Source of the DNA: an uncultured Bacteroidales bacterium
GTDB taxonomy: Bacteria; Bacteroidota; Bacteroidia; Bacteroidales; Marinilabiliaceae
Length of the DNA stretch: 29,289 nucleotides
Reading direction: 5' to 3'
Assembly: GCA_937892095.1 (NCBI GenBank)
Contig: CALAVC010000185.1
Span: 1 to 29,289 of the forward strand
Within the stretch, counting starts at the first letter, position 1; each line of letters begins with the position of its first letter. A program made the position numbers and the translations under genes. The notes below the pieces were generated by a model. The model had not been told where the DNA came from and did no database searches. It was given only the letters and a program-made list of their open reading frames with translations. Below, piece by piece: positions 15,352 to 23,606 of the stretch.

Positions 15352-18042
15352 GTGAAGCTTGCTCTCAGAAAAATATTATATCCCCTCGGCATCTCAGCCA
15401 TCGTTGTGGTTGTGATTGTCGTTGCCGTATGGATTGGGCTCATCAAACGCTACAAAGCACCTTCGCCCATGCGATGTTTGCCCACCGAGACAGCTCTCGT
15501 CGTTCGCATGGCCGACCGAGCCACGCTCATCCCACAAATAGAAAAGCTCTCCTACCGATCCGACCTCACAAGCCTCGTGGGTGGTCAGCGAGTATGGGAT
15601 TTTGCTCGCGATGTCGACACACTCTTTGCAGGCAACGTCGTGCGCGACCCAGCCCTTGCAGAGCGCGATGTGTACATATCGCTCTCCGACAGTGGCGTGC
15701 TCTCTGCTGCCTTTTGCTTGCAAAACCGCATGGAGTGGCACCAGACCATGCGGCGTCTCGACCGTATGCCCAACGTTGCCGTGCGCGACACCTCGGTCGG
15801 TGGCTATGGACTCTACCTCATCGACGGACAAATAAATGGACACCGACTCTTGCTCTATGCCGCAGCTGGTGGTGGCTGTTTGTTCTGTTCGCTGACGCCC
15901 ACACTGCTCATCGGCTTCTCCGACGATGCCATTACACCTATGCACGACGATGTCGCTTTTTCCACCATAGAGCGAACACTCAGTTCGCGCTCGCCACTTT
16001 CTCTCTACGTCAATTCGCGCAAAAATATTTTCGCTTCCGATGCTTCGCAACTCGCCATAGCACACCGACAGTCGGCTGCTGGCTCCGACTGGATGGCGCT
16101 CGACCTTTCGCCAGCCGACAATGTGCTCACCACCGATGGCTTCAAAGTTGCCGTGCGCCCCACGCTCGACATCTTGCTTGCTCGCCACAACTCTTCGCCC
16201 ATAAATCTTGCCCGACGAATCCCCTCAGGTGTTGTAAATTTTCTCCGTATAGCCGAAGATAATCGCGGACTCTCTTCCGACGGCTTCTCAGAGTATCTCT
16301 CCTCGTCGACCGACGCAGTCGATTATCGCATGCGACAGAGCGAAGTATTTCGCCGTACAGGTGTCGATGTCGAGGCACTTCTCTCGCAAGTCTTTGCCTC
16401 CGAAATAGCCCTTTGCCAATATCCCCAAGGCAAAGTCGAGAAAGGCTCCGGACGATTTGTCGTTGTCGACACGCGCGGTGGCACAATGGCACAAGCCACA
16501 CTCACCCAAGCCCTTTCGGCACTTCACAATGGGCGAGCTCCGCAAGTTGTCGAAGAAATATCTTCGGGCTCCGAAGTAGTCCCACAAGGTGTCGTCAGCC
16601 GACGTGCCGACGCTCAGATGATCAGCAAGATCGCCATTCCCGTCTACGAATGCTTCTCGAAGCAAGACTTTACCTTCTTCTTGCCCTACTTGCTTGGAGT
16701 CGACTACCCACGACGCTACTTCTTTCGCTACGAAGATGCGCTTGTCTTTGCCGACGATTTGCCCACGTTGCGTCGCATCCTCATCGACTATCTTATGGGG
16801 CATAGCATGGAAAGCTCTAAGCTCTATAAGGAGATGCGTACCAACTTCGGCACCAACAGCGCTCGCTTCTCCTACCGACGTTTTGCCGTTGGTGGCAATG
16901 ATAGCTTTGGCGCCATCGGCATTCAGACCACCACAGCTGGTCGATTGCCATACGTTAGCATAGCAGCCCTTTGCCCCATGGCCGACGAGACACTACAAAC
17001 CAATGCCCTTTGGCAAGTACGGCTCGACACTACCTTGGCCGGACGTCCGCACGCTGTCGACAATCATTATACTCATAGTAGCGAATGCCTTGTACAAGAC
17101 ATCGAGAATCGTCTCTACCTCATCGGCACCGATGGCATGATTCTTTGGAAACGTCCCATCGATGGGCGTATTGTGGGCGATGTCCGTCAAGTCGATTTCT
17201 ATGGCAATAAAAAGCTACAATATCTCTTTTCCACCGAAAGTCATCTCTATATTGTCGACCGACTTGGCAACGACGTAGCATCGTTCCCCGTTCGCTTGCC
17301 CTCGTCTGCCACCACAGGAGCTTCCGTAGCTCGCTATTCCGATGGCAGTCCGTTGCGTTTCTTTGTCGGTTGCGAAAGTGGAGTCGTGCTCTATGGTCCC
17401 GATGGTTTGCGTGTCGATGGTTGGCGCCCTTCGTCGCCCGAAGGCACTTTGCGTGGCACGACCGAACATTTCCTTTGTGGTGGCAAAGATTTCATCGTCT
17501 CGCACGACCAATATGCCTACTACTTCAACGACAGACAAGGGCGTCGCAGGCTATCTACCGAACCCCTCGCACCACCCTTGCATAGCCAAATGACACTCGG
17601 TGGCGACGGCTCATACTTCCTTACAGCTTCTGCCGATGGCAACGTGGTCAGCATTGACGCATCTTCTGGTCGAATAACGCGCCTTGTGCTCGACAGCATT
17701 GGCTCGACAGCCATAGGCGTTCCTCTCCCCGAAAAGAAAGCCTACCTCATGGCCGATAGCCGACGTGTGAGCATTGTTGACATCTCGTCCGACACGGCCG
17801 TGCCAGCCACGTCTTTTGCCACCGACGTTGCGCAAGTCGACCAAGTGGAAACGCTCGACGGAATGGTGGCCATACGCTCCAAAGCCGAAAATAAAGTCTA
17901 TATCTATCGCACCGACGGACTCCGTTGGCCTCGTTCGCCACTCGCTGCTCATTCGCCCGTAGCCATAGGGCATATCGATGGCAGTCTCGTGGTCTTCGCT
18001 CTCGACGAAAGCGGTGCGCTCACTTGTCTGGGCGGACAATAA
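15352..18042 (+). CDS. Membrane-anchored protein with beta-propeller-like C-terminus, upstream of porW
   Basis: An 896-residue protein with a basic start MKLALRKIL and one transmembrane helix (about residues 12-31, rich in Val/Ile), so most of it is predicted to be periplasmic. The first two thirds recall DUF3352-type proteins: TETALVVRMADRATLIPQIEKL and recurring beta strands. From about residue 575 on, repeated phrases such as LYLIGTDGMILWKRPIDG, LYIVDRLGNDVASFPV and YFLTASADGNVVSIDASSG look like PQQ/WD-type propeller blades. The GTG at 15352 is preferred to a TTG at 15313 because it gives a normal n-region and follows a candidate promoter. The porW stop-start gap is 22 nt. I infer a role near the type IX secretion system from this linkage only; no enzyme motif is seen. 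Confidence 0.72.
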   Translation: MKLALRKILYPLGISAIVVVVIVVAVWIGLIKRYKAPSPMRCLPTETALVVRMADRATLIPQIEKLSYRSDLTSLVGGQRVWDFARDVDTLFAGNVVRDPALAERDVYISLSDSGVLSAAFCLQNRMEWHQTMRRLDRMPNVAVRDTSVGGYGLYLIDGQINGHRLLLYAAAGGGCLFCSLTPTLLIGFSDDAITPMHDDVAFSTIERTLSSRSPLSLYVNSRKNIFASDASQLAIAHRQSAAGSDWMALDLSPADNVLTTDGFKVAVRPTLDILLARHNSSPINLARRIPSGVVNFLRIAEDNRGLSSDGFSEYLSSSTDAVDYRMRQSEVFRRTGVDVEALLSQVFASEIALCQYPQGKVEKGSGRFVVVDTRGGTMAQATLTQALSALHNGRAPQVVEEISSGSEVVPQGVVSRRADAQMISKIAIPVYECFSKQDFTFFLPYLLGVDYPRRYFFRYEDALVFADDLPTLRRILIDYLMGHSMESSKLYKEMRTNFGTNSARFSYRRFAVGGNDSFGAIGIQTTTAGRLPYVSIAALCPMADETLQTNALWQVRLDTTLAGRPHAVDNHYTHSSECLVQDIENRLYLIGTDGMILWKRPIDGRIVGDVRQVDFYGNKKLQYLFSTESHLYIVDRLGNDVASFPVRLPSSATTGASVARYSDGSPLRFFVGCESGVVLYGPDGLRVDGWRPSSPEGTLRGTTEHFLCGGKDFIVSHDQYAYYFNDRQGRRRLSTEPLAPPLHSQMTLGGDGSYFLTASADGNVVSIDASSGRITRLVLDSIGSTAIGVPLPEKKAYLMADSRRVSIVDISSDTAVPATSFATDVAQVDQVETLDGMVAIRSKAENKVYIYRTDGLRWPRSPLAAHSPVAIGHIDGSLVVFALDESGALTCLGGQ

Positions 18043-18064
18043 TGCCCTTTCGCTCATCAACTAA

Positions 18065-20770
18065 ATGAATCAACGCTCCAACAGCATACTCGTCTTCATT
18101 GCGCTCTTTGCGCTTGCTATCTCGTTTGGCGGTTGCTCCACAAAACGCAACACGTGGCTCAGTCGCAACTATCAGAAGATGACGTCGCACTTCAATGTCT
18201 ATTTCAACGCTCGCGAAGCCTTTACGTCAGGTCTTGAAGCCGTCCGTACCTCTTATCGCAACGATTATAGCCACGTCCTGCCCGTCTACGAGTTTAGTAG
18301 CAAGCAAGCCTCTTCGGTTGCACGTGGCGATATGGAGACATGCCTCAAAAAAAGTCATAAGCTCGTCCAGCTACACTCCATCACAGTCAAGCCCGAAGCC
18401 AAGTCTTCGCCTTCCGAAGCCGACAAACGCTTTCGCGCCAAAGAAGAGTTTAACCCCTACGTCCCCGAAGGCTACTTGCTTATGGGCAAGGCCAACGTCC
18501 TCTTGCACGAGACCGAAGAATCCATAAAATATTTCGACTACCTATCTCGTAAGCATTCCACAGACCGCCCAGCCTACGAAGCCAAAATATGGAAAGCCAT
18601 CCTTTGTGCAAACGAAGGACGCTATACCGAAGCTCAGCAAGCCCTCAAGAGCTACGACATGGACGGCATAGCTCCAGCCAATCTTTACCCCGAATTTCAA
18701 GCAGCCTACGCCAACATATATATATGTCAAGAAGATTATCAGCATGCCATCCCTTATATGGAACGAGCCGTTGCTGAAATAAAAGACCGACACGCACGCA
18801 GGCGCTATACCTACATACTTGCTCAGCTCTACCGCGCCACAGGTGCTAAAGACAAAGCTGCTCCGTTGTTTATGAAGCTCTCTCGCAACATGCAAGACTT
18901 CGACATGGCTTTTGCTGCACGTCTCGACCTTGCCACAGTCGCCACCACACCCGATGAGCTACTGAAGGCAGAAAAAACACTTCAAAAAATGGTTGCCGAC
19001 GAAAAATATGCCGAGCAACAAGACCAAATATATTATGCCATTGCTCACATAGAGCAAAGCAAAGGCAACGAACCTGCTGCCATAGCTGCATTTAATAATT
19101 CTGTCCAAAAGTCGGTCAGCAACGACAATCAGAAAGGTCTGTCGTTTCTTGCCCTTGCCGACATCTACCAGTCTAAACCACTCTACATAGACGCTTCCAC
19201 TTCGCTCGATAGCGCATCTACATACCTCTCGACCGACAATATGCGAAAAAAAGAAGCCGACGAGCGAGCATCGCTCCTTGCGCCTCTTGCCAAAGAACTA
19301 CGCACCATTCGCGACAACGATTCGCTACTTCGCATAGCCCAAATGGACGAAAAGAGCCGTAACGCTCTGATAGAAAAAATGGTCAGTGAAGACCGTGCAC
19401 GTCGCGAAGCCGAAAAGGCAGCTCGCGAAGCCGACGAAGAAAACGGCATGTCGCTTACCGACTACAACCAAATTGGCAACGCCACTCGTGGGCAAGGATG
19501 GTATTTTTACAATACTTCGCTTGTCAATGCTGGCAAAAGCACTTTCCGCACTCGCTGGGGACGCCGACCCAACGAAGACAACTGGCGACGCTCCGACAAG
19601 AGCCAAGCCACTTTCGACAACCCAGCCGACAAAGATGGCTTTGAAACAACAACCGAGCAATTGCAAGAAGAGCTAACAGCGCAAGCCGACGGACCTATGA
19701 GTGTGCAGAACTTAATGTCTGGGTTGCCCCTCTCGCCCGAAGCCCAACAAGCCAACCTTGCTCAGACCGAAGCTGCATACCTGCAGAGTGCCATAATACT
19801 CTACGATAACGTAAAAGACTACGACCAGTGTGTGGTTCAGTTGAACGAAATGCTCAGACGATTCCCCAACTCTGCCAGACGCTACGACGCTCTAACACTC
19901 TTGCACTTCGCACAAATGCGTCAGGGCGACAAGAACGGACAGTCGGCGACTGACCGACTTATTGCTACCGAATATCCGCAAAGCGACCTCGCTCGCGCTC
20001 TTGCCGACCCTTCCTATGCCGAACATTTGCAAGACGAACACAACAGTCGTGAACAAACATTCCGCTCTGCCTACGAAGCCTACATAGCCCATCGCTACGA
20101 CCAAGTGCAAGCCGTTGCTACTCGTGCGCTACAAGATTCGCAAACCGACGAACATTATCGCCCACGCTATTTGCTCTTGCGTGCAATGTCTGGTGCTAAG
20201 CAGGGCAATGCGACAGCCATGCGTTCTGACCTAACCTCCATTACCGAAAAATATGCAGGCACAGAGCAAGACTCAATTGCCAAGATTCTTCTTGCCAAAC
20301 TCGACGAAGGCATGTTGCCAGTCCGCCACACAATCTACGACTCTCCTCTCGATAAGGCTTCGGGCATAGCCTATGCCGACAGTGCTACCGACAGAGCACA
20401 CTATGTCTACCAGCCCGACTCTGCTCATGTCATCGTATGTGTTGTCGACAATGGCAAACTCAAAGAAGCACAGTTTAGTATTGCCGACTACAATTTTAGC
20501 AACTACATATTGCAAGACTACGACCTCGCAATGCAACGTCTGCCAGGCGATAAACAAATCATTGTCATCAGCCCTTTTGCCGACCGACGCGATGCCACAA
20601 CTTATTTCTATGCCCTACGTGAACAAAAAATGTGGCGAAACCTTACCTCTGAGCCTTTGCCTCTCATCTATATGATGAGCCTGCAAAACTATCATTTGCT
20701 CACCACTACAGGCATAGATCGCGTCTTCTTGCAGTTCGTCGAAGAACACTACGTCGGGCAACAACCCTAA
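18065..20770 (+). CDS. porW: PorW/SprE-type TPR lipoprotein of the type IX secretion system
   Basis: A 901-residue lipoprotein with lipobox FGGC (Cys24). The beginning CSTKRNTWLSRNYQKMTSHF followed by NVYFNAREAF is the characteristic start of PorW/SprE. Several TPR-like helical pairs follow (about residues 135-380), then a charged coiled-coil-like segment (about 395-460, rich in Arg/Glu/Ala), and a second TPR-like block (about 575-740). The C-terminal region after about 760 is a separate domain. PorW is required for T9SS and links the PorK/PorN ring to the Sov translocon in the outer membrane. Its presence implies that the organism exports proteins by T9SS, though no cargo with a C-terminal sorting domain is in this window. 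Likely an operon with the preceding propeller protein. Confidence 0.83.
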   Translation: MNQRSNSILVFIALFALAISFGGCSTKRNTWLSRNYQKMTSHFNVYFNAREAFTSGLEAVRTSYRNDYSHVLPVYEFSSKQASSVARGDMETCLKKSHKLVQLHSITVKPEAKSSPSEADKRFRAKEEFNPYVPEGYLLMGKANVLLHETEESIKYFDYLSRKHSTDRPAYEAKIWKAILCANEGRYTEAQQALKSYDMDGIAPANLYPEFQAAYANIYICQEDYQHAIPYMERAVAEIKDRHARRRYTYILAQLYRATGAKDKAAPLFMKLSRNMQDFDMAFAARLDLATVATTPDELLKAEKTLQKMVADEKYAEQQDQIYYAIAHIEQSKGNEPAAIAAFNNSVQKSVSNDNQKGLSFLALADIYQSKPLYIDASTSLDSASTYLSTDNMRKKEADERASLLAPLAKELRTIRDNDSLLRIAQMDEKSRNALIEKMVSEDRARREAEKAAREADEENGMSLTDYNQIGNATRGQGWYFYNTSLVNAGKSTFRTRWGRRPNEDNWRRSDKSQATFDNPADKDGFETTTEQLQEELTAQADGPMSVQNLMSGLPLSPEAQQANLAQTEAAYLQSAIILYDNVKDYDQCVVQLNEMLRRFPNSARRYDALTLLHFAQMRQGDKNGQSATDRLIATEYPQSDLARALADPSYAEHLQDEHNSREQTFRSAYEAYIAHRYDQVQAVATRALQDSQTDEHYRPRYLLLRAMSGAKQGNATAMRSDLTSITEKYAGTEQDSIAKILLAKLDEGMLPVRHTIYDSPLDKASGIAYADSATDRAHYVYQPDSAHVIVCVVDNGKLKEAQFSIADYNFSNYILQDYDLAMQRLPGDKQIIVISPFADRRDATTYFYALREQKMWRNLTSEPLPLIYMMSLQNYHLLTTTGIDRVFLQFVEEHYVGQQP

Positions 20771-20780
20771 ACAACCCTAA
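20761..20780 (+). repeat. Tandem duplication of a 10-mer at the porW stop
   Basis: ACAACCCTAA occurs twice in a row, the first copy containing the porW stop codon TAA (20768-20770). Confidence 0.8.
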
Positions 20781-21196
20781 AATCGTGCGCCAAGTCTACT
20801 CTTCATATTGCCGACGTAGCCTGTTTTTCCGCCGTTGGAGTCGTAGCCCATTTGCTGTCTTTGCTGGTCTGCACCGACATATTATTGTCTGTGTTTTGCC
20901 CTCTCGCATTTGCTATGCTGCCATGCGTAAAACGGGCATATTGATGTACGACGCTACTGCACAAACATCTTCTGTAGCGTATCACTTGTCGTTTGCCGAC
21001 CCTCCTCCTTTAATTAATATATCCCTACAAAATCATCTCGCCTCTACTTCATACGACAGAAATAAATTTTCTGCCGATAGTTTTTTTATTCTCTTTCAAC
21101 CCACACAGAGCAATCGTAAGGTCTCGAAAAATATTTCAGTCATTCGATTGCTCTTTTCTTGTGCCAACAACAATAGCTAATCATATAATCATACAA
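20771..21196. other. Gene-free 426-nt region between porW and bioB
   Basis: No ORF with a credible start fills this region, yet parts look coding. On the plus strand, in the porW frame, codons stay open from 20771 to a TGA at 20942 and encode a hydrophobic, membrane-like stretch (HIADVACFSAVGVVAHLLSL and onward). On the minus strand, codons ending in TAG at 20779-20777 read MGYDSNGGKTGYVGNMKSRL then GARF, with the organism's usual codons and a beta-barrel-like terminal Phe. That frame meets stops about 34 codons upstream. From 21001 on it is AT-rich and holds the inverted repeat at 21107-21154. It may be a decayed gene or a dispersed repeat. Confidence 0.45.
21107..21154 (+). repeat. Inverted repeat upstream of bioB (terminator or operator candidate)
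   Basis: AGAGCAATCG (21107-21116) is perfectly complementary to CGATTGCTCT (21145-21154), separated by 28 nt, and followed by a TTTT run (21154-21157). It lies 43 nt before the bioB ATG. It could be a terminator or attenuator before bioB, or a regulator-binding site. It does not resemble the enterobacterial BirA operator. Confidence 0.55.
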
Positions 21197-22168
21197 ATGA
21201 CCGAAGAACAAACACTTGCCCTTGCTGACCAAATTATTGGCGGACAGCAATTGTCGCAATCTGTTGCGCTCGACGCAATGCTGAATGCGCCACGCCACGC
21301 TCTCTACGTGGCTGCCGACCGTGTGCGCAAACATTTTCGTGGCAATAGCTTTCAGACTTGTAGCATCATCAACGCTCGCAGTGGTCGTTGCTCCGAAGAC
21401 TGCAAATGGTGTGCACAGAGCAGTAAACACTCCACTGGCATAAGCGAATATCCGCTCATTGGTGCCGACGAGGCCGTAGCCATGGCTGTAAATAATGCTC
21501 GCAAAGGCGTTGCACGCTTTTCGCTCGTTACCAGTGGGCGCACCATGTCGGACAGCGAAATCGACCGAGCGTGCGACATATATCGTCGTGTGGCAGAAAA
21601 TGCCAAAATCGACCTTTGCGCATCCATGGGGCTGCTTACTCGTTCGCAACTGCAAAAACTCTACGACGTTGGTCTGCGCCACTACCATTGCAACATCGAA
21701 AGTGCGCCTTCTTTTTTCCCTTCGCTCTGCTCCACTCACACCATCGAAGATAAACTTCGCACCATTCGTGCCGCTCGCGAAATTGGCTTCGGCATATGTT
21801 CTGGTGGCATAATAGGCATGGGCGAAAGTGCCGAACAACGTGTCGAAATGGCGGTTTTCCTTCGCGATGTCGTCGGTGCCGTCTCCATACCCGTCAATGT
21901 CCTCGTGCCAATCAAAGGCACGCGCCTCGAGAATCAACCTCCTCTCTCGCCCGACGAAATAAAGTCTTCTTTCGCCATCTTCCGACTTTGCAATCCTCAA
22001 GCCGAAATCCGTATGGCTGGCGGACAAATTAATTTTGTCGGTGAGCGCACCGAAGTGCTCGCTTGTGGTGTCGATGCTTCAATAGTTGGCGACATGCTCA
22101 CCACCACAGGCACAGGTGGCATAGTCGAAGACTTCGATTTCTTCCGTCGTTGCGGTCGAAAACCATAA
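21197..22168 (+). CDS. bioB: Biotin synthase, radical SAM (variant cluster ligands)
   Basis: A 323-residue radical SAM enzyme that inserts sulfur into dethiobiotin, the last step of biotin synthesis. The [4Fe-4S]/SAM motif is CSEDCKWC (Cys65, Cys69, Cys72). At the second, sulfur-donating cluster, Cys141 (DLCASMG), Cys201 (ICSGGIIGMGE) and the Arg of EIRMAGG are kept. The position of the first canonical ligand (Cys97 in E. coli) is Ser109 in RFSLVTSGR. Two extra Cys appear nearby, Cys165 (HYHCNIE) and Cys178 (SLCSTHT). This pattern departs from the classical [2Fe-2S] enzyme and suits the kind of BioB described from obligate anaerobes. The ATG at 21197 is preferred to a GTG at 21161, which adds a non-family extension. 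bioA follows after 5 nt. Confidence 0.93.
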   Translation: MTEEQTLALADQIIGGQQLSQSVALDAMLNAPRHALYVAADRVRKHFRGNSFQTCSIINARSGRCSEDCKWCAQSSKHSTGISEYPLIGADEAVAMAVNNARKGVARFSLVTSGRTMSDSEIDRACDIYRRVAENAKIDLCASMGLLTRSQLQKLYDVGLRHYHCNIESAPSFFPSLCSTHTIEDKLRTIRAAREIGFGICSGGIIGMGESAEQRVEMAVFLRDVVGAVSIPVNVLVPIKGTRLENQPPLSPDEIKSSFAIFRLCNPQAEIRMAGGQINFVGERTEVLACGVDASIVGDMLTTTGTGGIVEDFDFFRRCGRKP

Positions 22169-22173
22169 TAACA

Positions 22174-23451
22174 ATGTATCACATGTTAGACTACGAATTT
22201 GACCACGCTCACCTTTGGCATCCCTACACAAGCGCACTCTCGCCTCTCCCCGTCTATGGTATAACGCATGCCGAAGGCACCCACCTAACCCTCGACGACG
22301 GACGCACACTTGTTGATGGTATGTCCAGTTGGTGGGCTGCTGTGCACGGCTACAATGTACCCCAACTCAACCGTGCTGCTCACGAACAAATCGACCGCAT
22401 GAGCCACGTCATGTTTGGTGGCATAACGCACGAGCCAGCCATCAGCCTTGGCAAAAAACTGCTCGCGATGGCTCATGGTATGGACTGGGTCTTCTTTGCC
22501 GACTCTGGGTCTGTGGCCGTCGAAGTTGCCCTCAAAATGGCCATTCAATATCAGCAAGCAGCTGGCCACCCCGAACGTTGTAGCATAGCCACCATTCTCC
22601 GTGGCTACCATGGCGACACGTGGCATGCCATGTCAGTCTGCGACCCCACCACGGGCATGCATAGCCTCTTCGGCCCATCTCTGCCCAAGCAGTTTTTTGC
22701 GCCCTCGCCACAAATCCCTTTCGATGGTGAGTGGGACGAGTCCGACCTACAACCCATAGCGCAAATCATCGAGCAAAATGCCGACCATCTGGCAGCCGTA
22801 ATCCTCGAGCCAATCGTGCAAGGCGCTGGTGGCATGCGTTTCTACCACCCAAACTATTTGCGTGGTGTGGCTTGCCTATGCCGTGAGCATGATCTACTAC
22901 TCATCGCCGACGAGATTGCCTCTTGGTTTGGTCGGGCAGGACGCACTTTTGCTTGTGAATATGCCGACGTCGTGCCAGACATTGTTTGTGTCGGCAAGGC
23001 TCTCACAGGGGGCTATATGACCCTCTCGGCTGTCATGACCACAGCCCATGTGGCCGAAGTCATCTCGTCGGGTGAGGCTGGTTGCTTTATGCACGGTCCG
23101 ACGTTTATGGCCAATCCGCTTGCTTGCGCAGTAGCTTGTGCCTCAGTCGACCTATATCATGAGCGAAACTACGCCAAGCGTATCGAAGCCATGGGGCAGC
23201 GTATGAAAGAATGGCTCGCTCCTGCTCGCTCTTTGCCGTCCGTCGCCGACGTGCGCACTCTCGGTGCCATAGGTGTTGTCGAAACTCGTCGACCCGTCGA
23301 TATGGCACGTCTGCAAAAACACTTCGTCAGTCGTGGAGTCTGGATTCGTCCTTTTGGAAAGCTAATCTACATCATGCCACCCTACATCACCACCGACGAT
23401 GAACTCCGTCTGCTTTGCAACGTCGTTTGCGAGGCCGCCGAAATGTCTTAA
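22174..23451 (+). CDS. bioA: Adenosylmethionine-8-amino-7-oxononanoate aminotransferase
   Basis: A 425-residue class III PLP aminotransferase making 7,8-diaminononanoate from KAPA, using SAM as amino donor. Motifs: LWHPYTS (14-20), MSSWWAAVHGYN (50-61), GYHGDTWHAMSV (144-155), IADEIA (244-249, Asp246), the PLP lysine Lys275 in CVGKALTGGYMTLSA, EAGCFMHGPTFMANPLAC and the C-terminal GVWIRPFGKLIYIMPPY. These match E. coli BioA closely. The usual ATGFGRTG after IADEI is ASWFGRAG here, with Trp251 in place of the small Gly. The start at 22174 is chosen because it follows bioB by 5 nt and gives the normal N-terminus; an upstream in-frame start would overlap bioB. The other bio genes are not in the window. 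Confidence 0.95.
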   Translation: MYHMLDYEFDHAHLWHPYTSALSPLPVYGITHAEGTHLTLDDGRTLVDGMSSWWAAVHGYNVPQLNRAAHEQIDRMSHVMFGGITHEPAISLGKKLLAMAHGMDWVFFADSGSVAVEVALKMAIQYQQAAGHPERCSIATILRGYHGDTWHAMSVCDPTTGMHSLFGPSLPKQFFAPSPQIPFDGEWDESDLQPIAQIIEQNADHLAAVILEPIVQGAGGMRFYHPNYLRGVACLCREHDLLLIADEIASWFGRAGRTFACEYADVVPDIVCVGKALTGGYMTLSAVMTTAHVAEVISSGEAGCFMHGPTFMANPLACAVACASVDLYHERNYAKRIEAMGQRMKEWLAPARSLPSVADVRTLGAIGVVETRRPVDMARLQKHFVSRGVWIRPFGKLIYIMPPYITTDDELRLLCNVVCEAAEMS

Positions 23452-23472
23452 ATCATGCCACAATAAACCATC

Positions 23473-23510
23473 TGTCCACACGCAAATTCTTCATTGCGTG
23501 TGAACATTTC
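23473..23510 (+). terminator. Probable terminator of the bioB-bioA operon
   Basis: CACACGCAA (23477-23485) pairs with TTGCGTGTG (23494-23502) around an 8-nt loop, extended by TGT/ACA beyond one mismatch. Only a short T-rich stretch follows, so it is moderate in strength. It begins 22 nt after the bioA stop. Confidence 0.6.
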
Positions 23511-23606
23511 TGTATTATATAGCATAAACTTTTTTTGTCGAATAGAATGTATTTTATGTAAATTAACATTTTATTAACACGTAGTTAAACAACCTAAATA
23601 TACCTT

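Noticed and set aside
20785..21180. 131-codon plus-strand ORF between porW and bioB
   Set aside because: GTG start, low-complexity and AT-rich second half, no motif, and it runs through the inverted repeat; another frame looks at least as coding-like.
22063..22173. Upstream start extending bioA by 37 residues
   Set aside because: The extension is rich in His, Arg and Trp, overlaps bioB, and the ATG at 22174 gives the family N-terminus.
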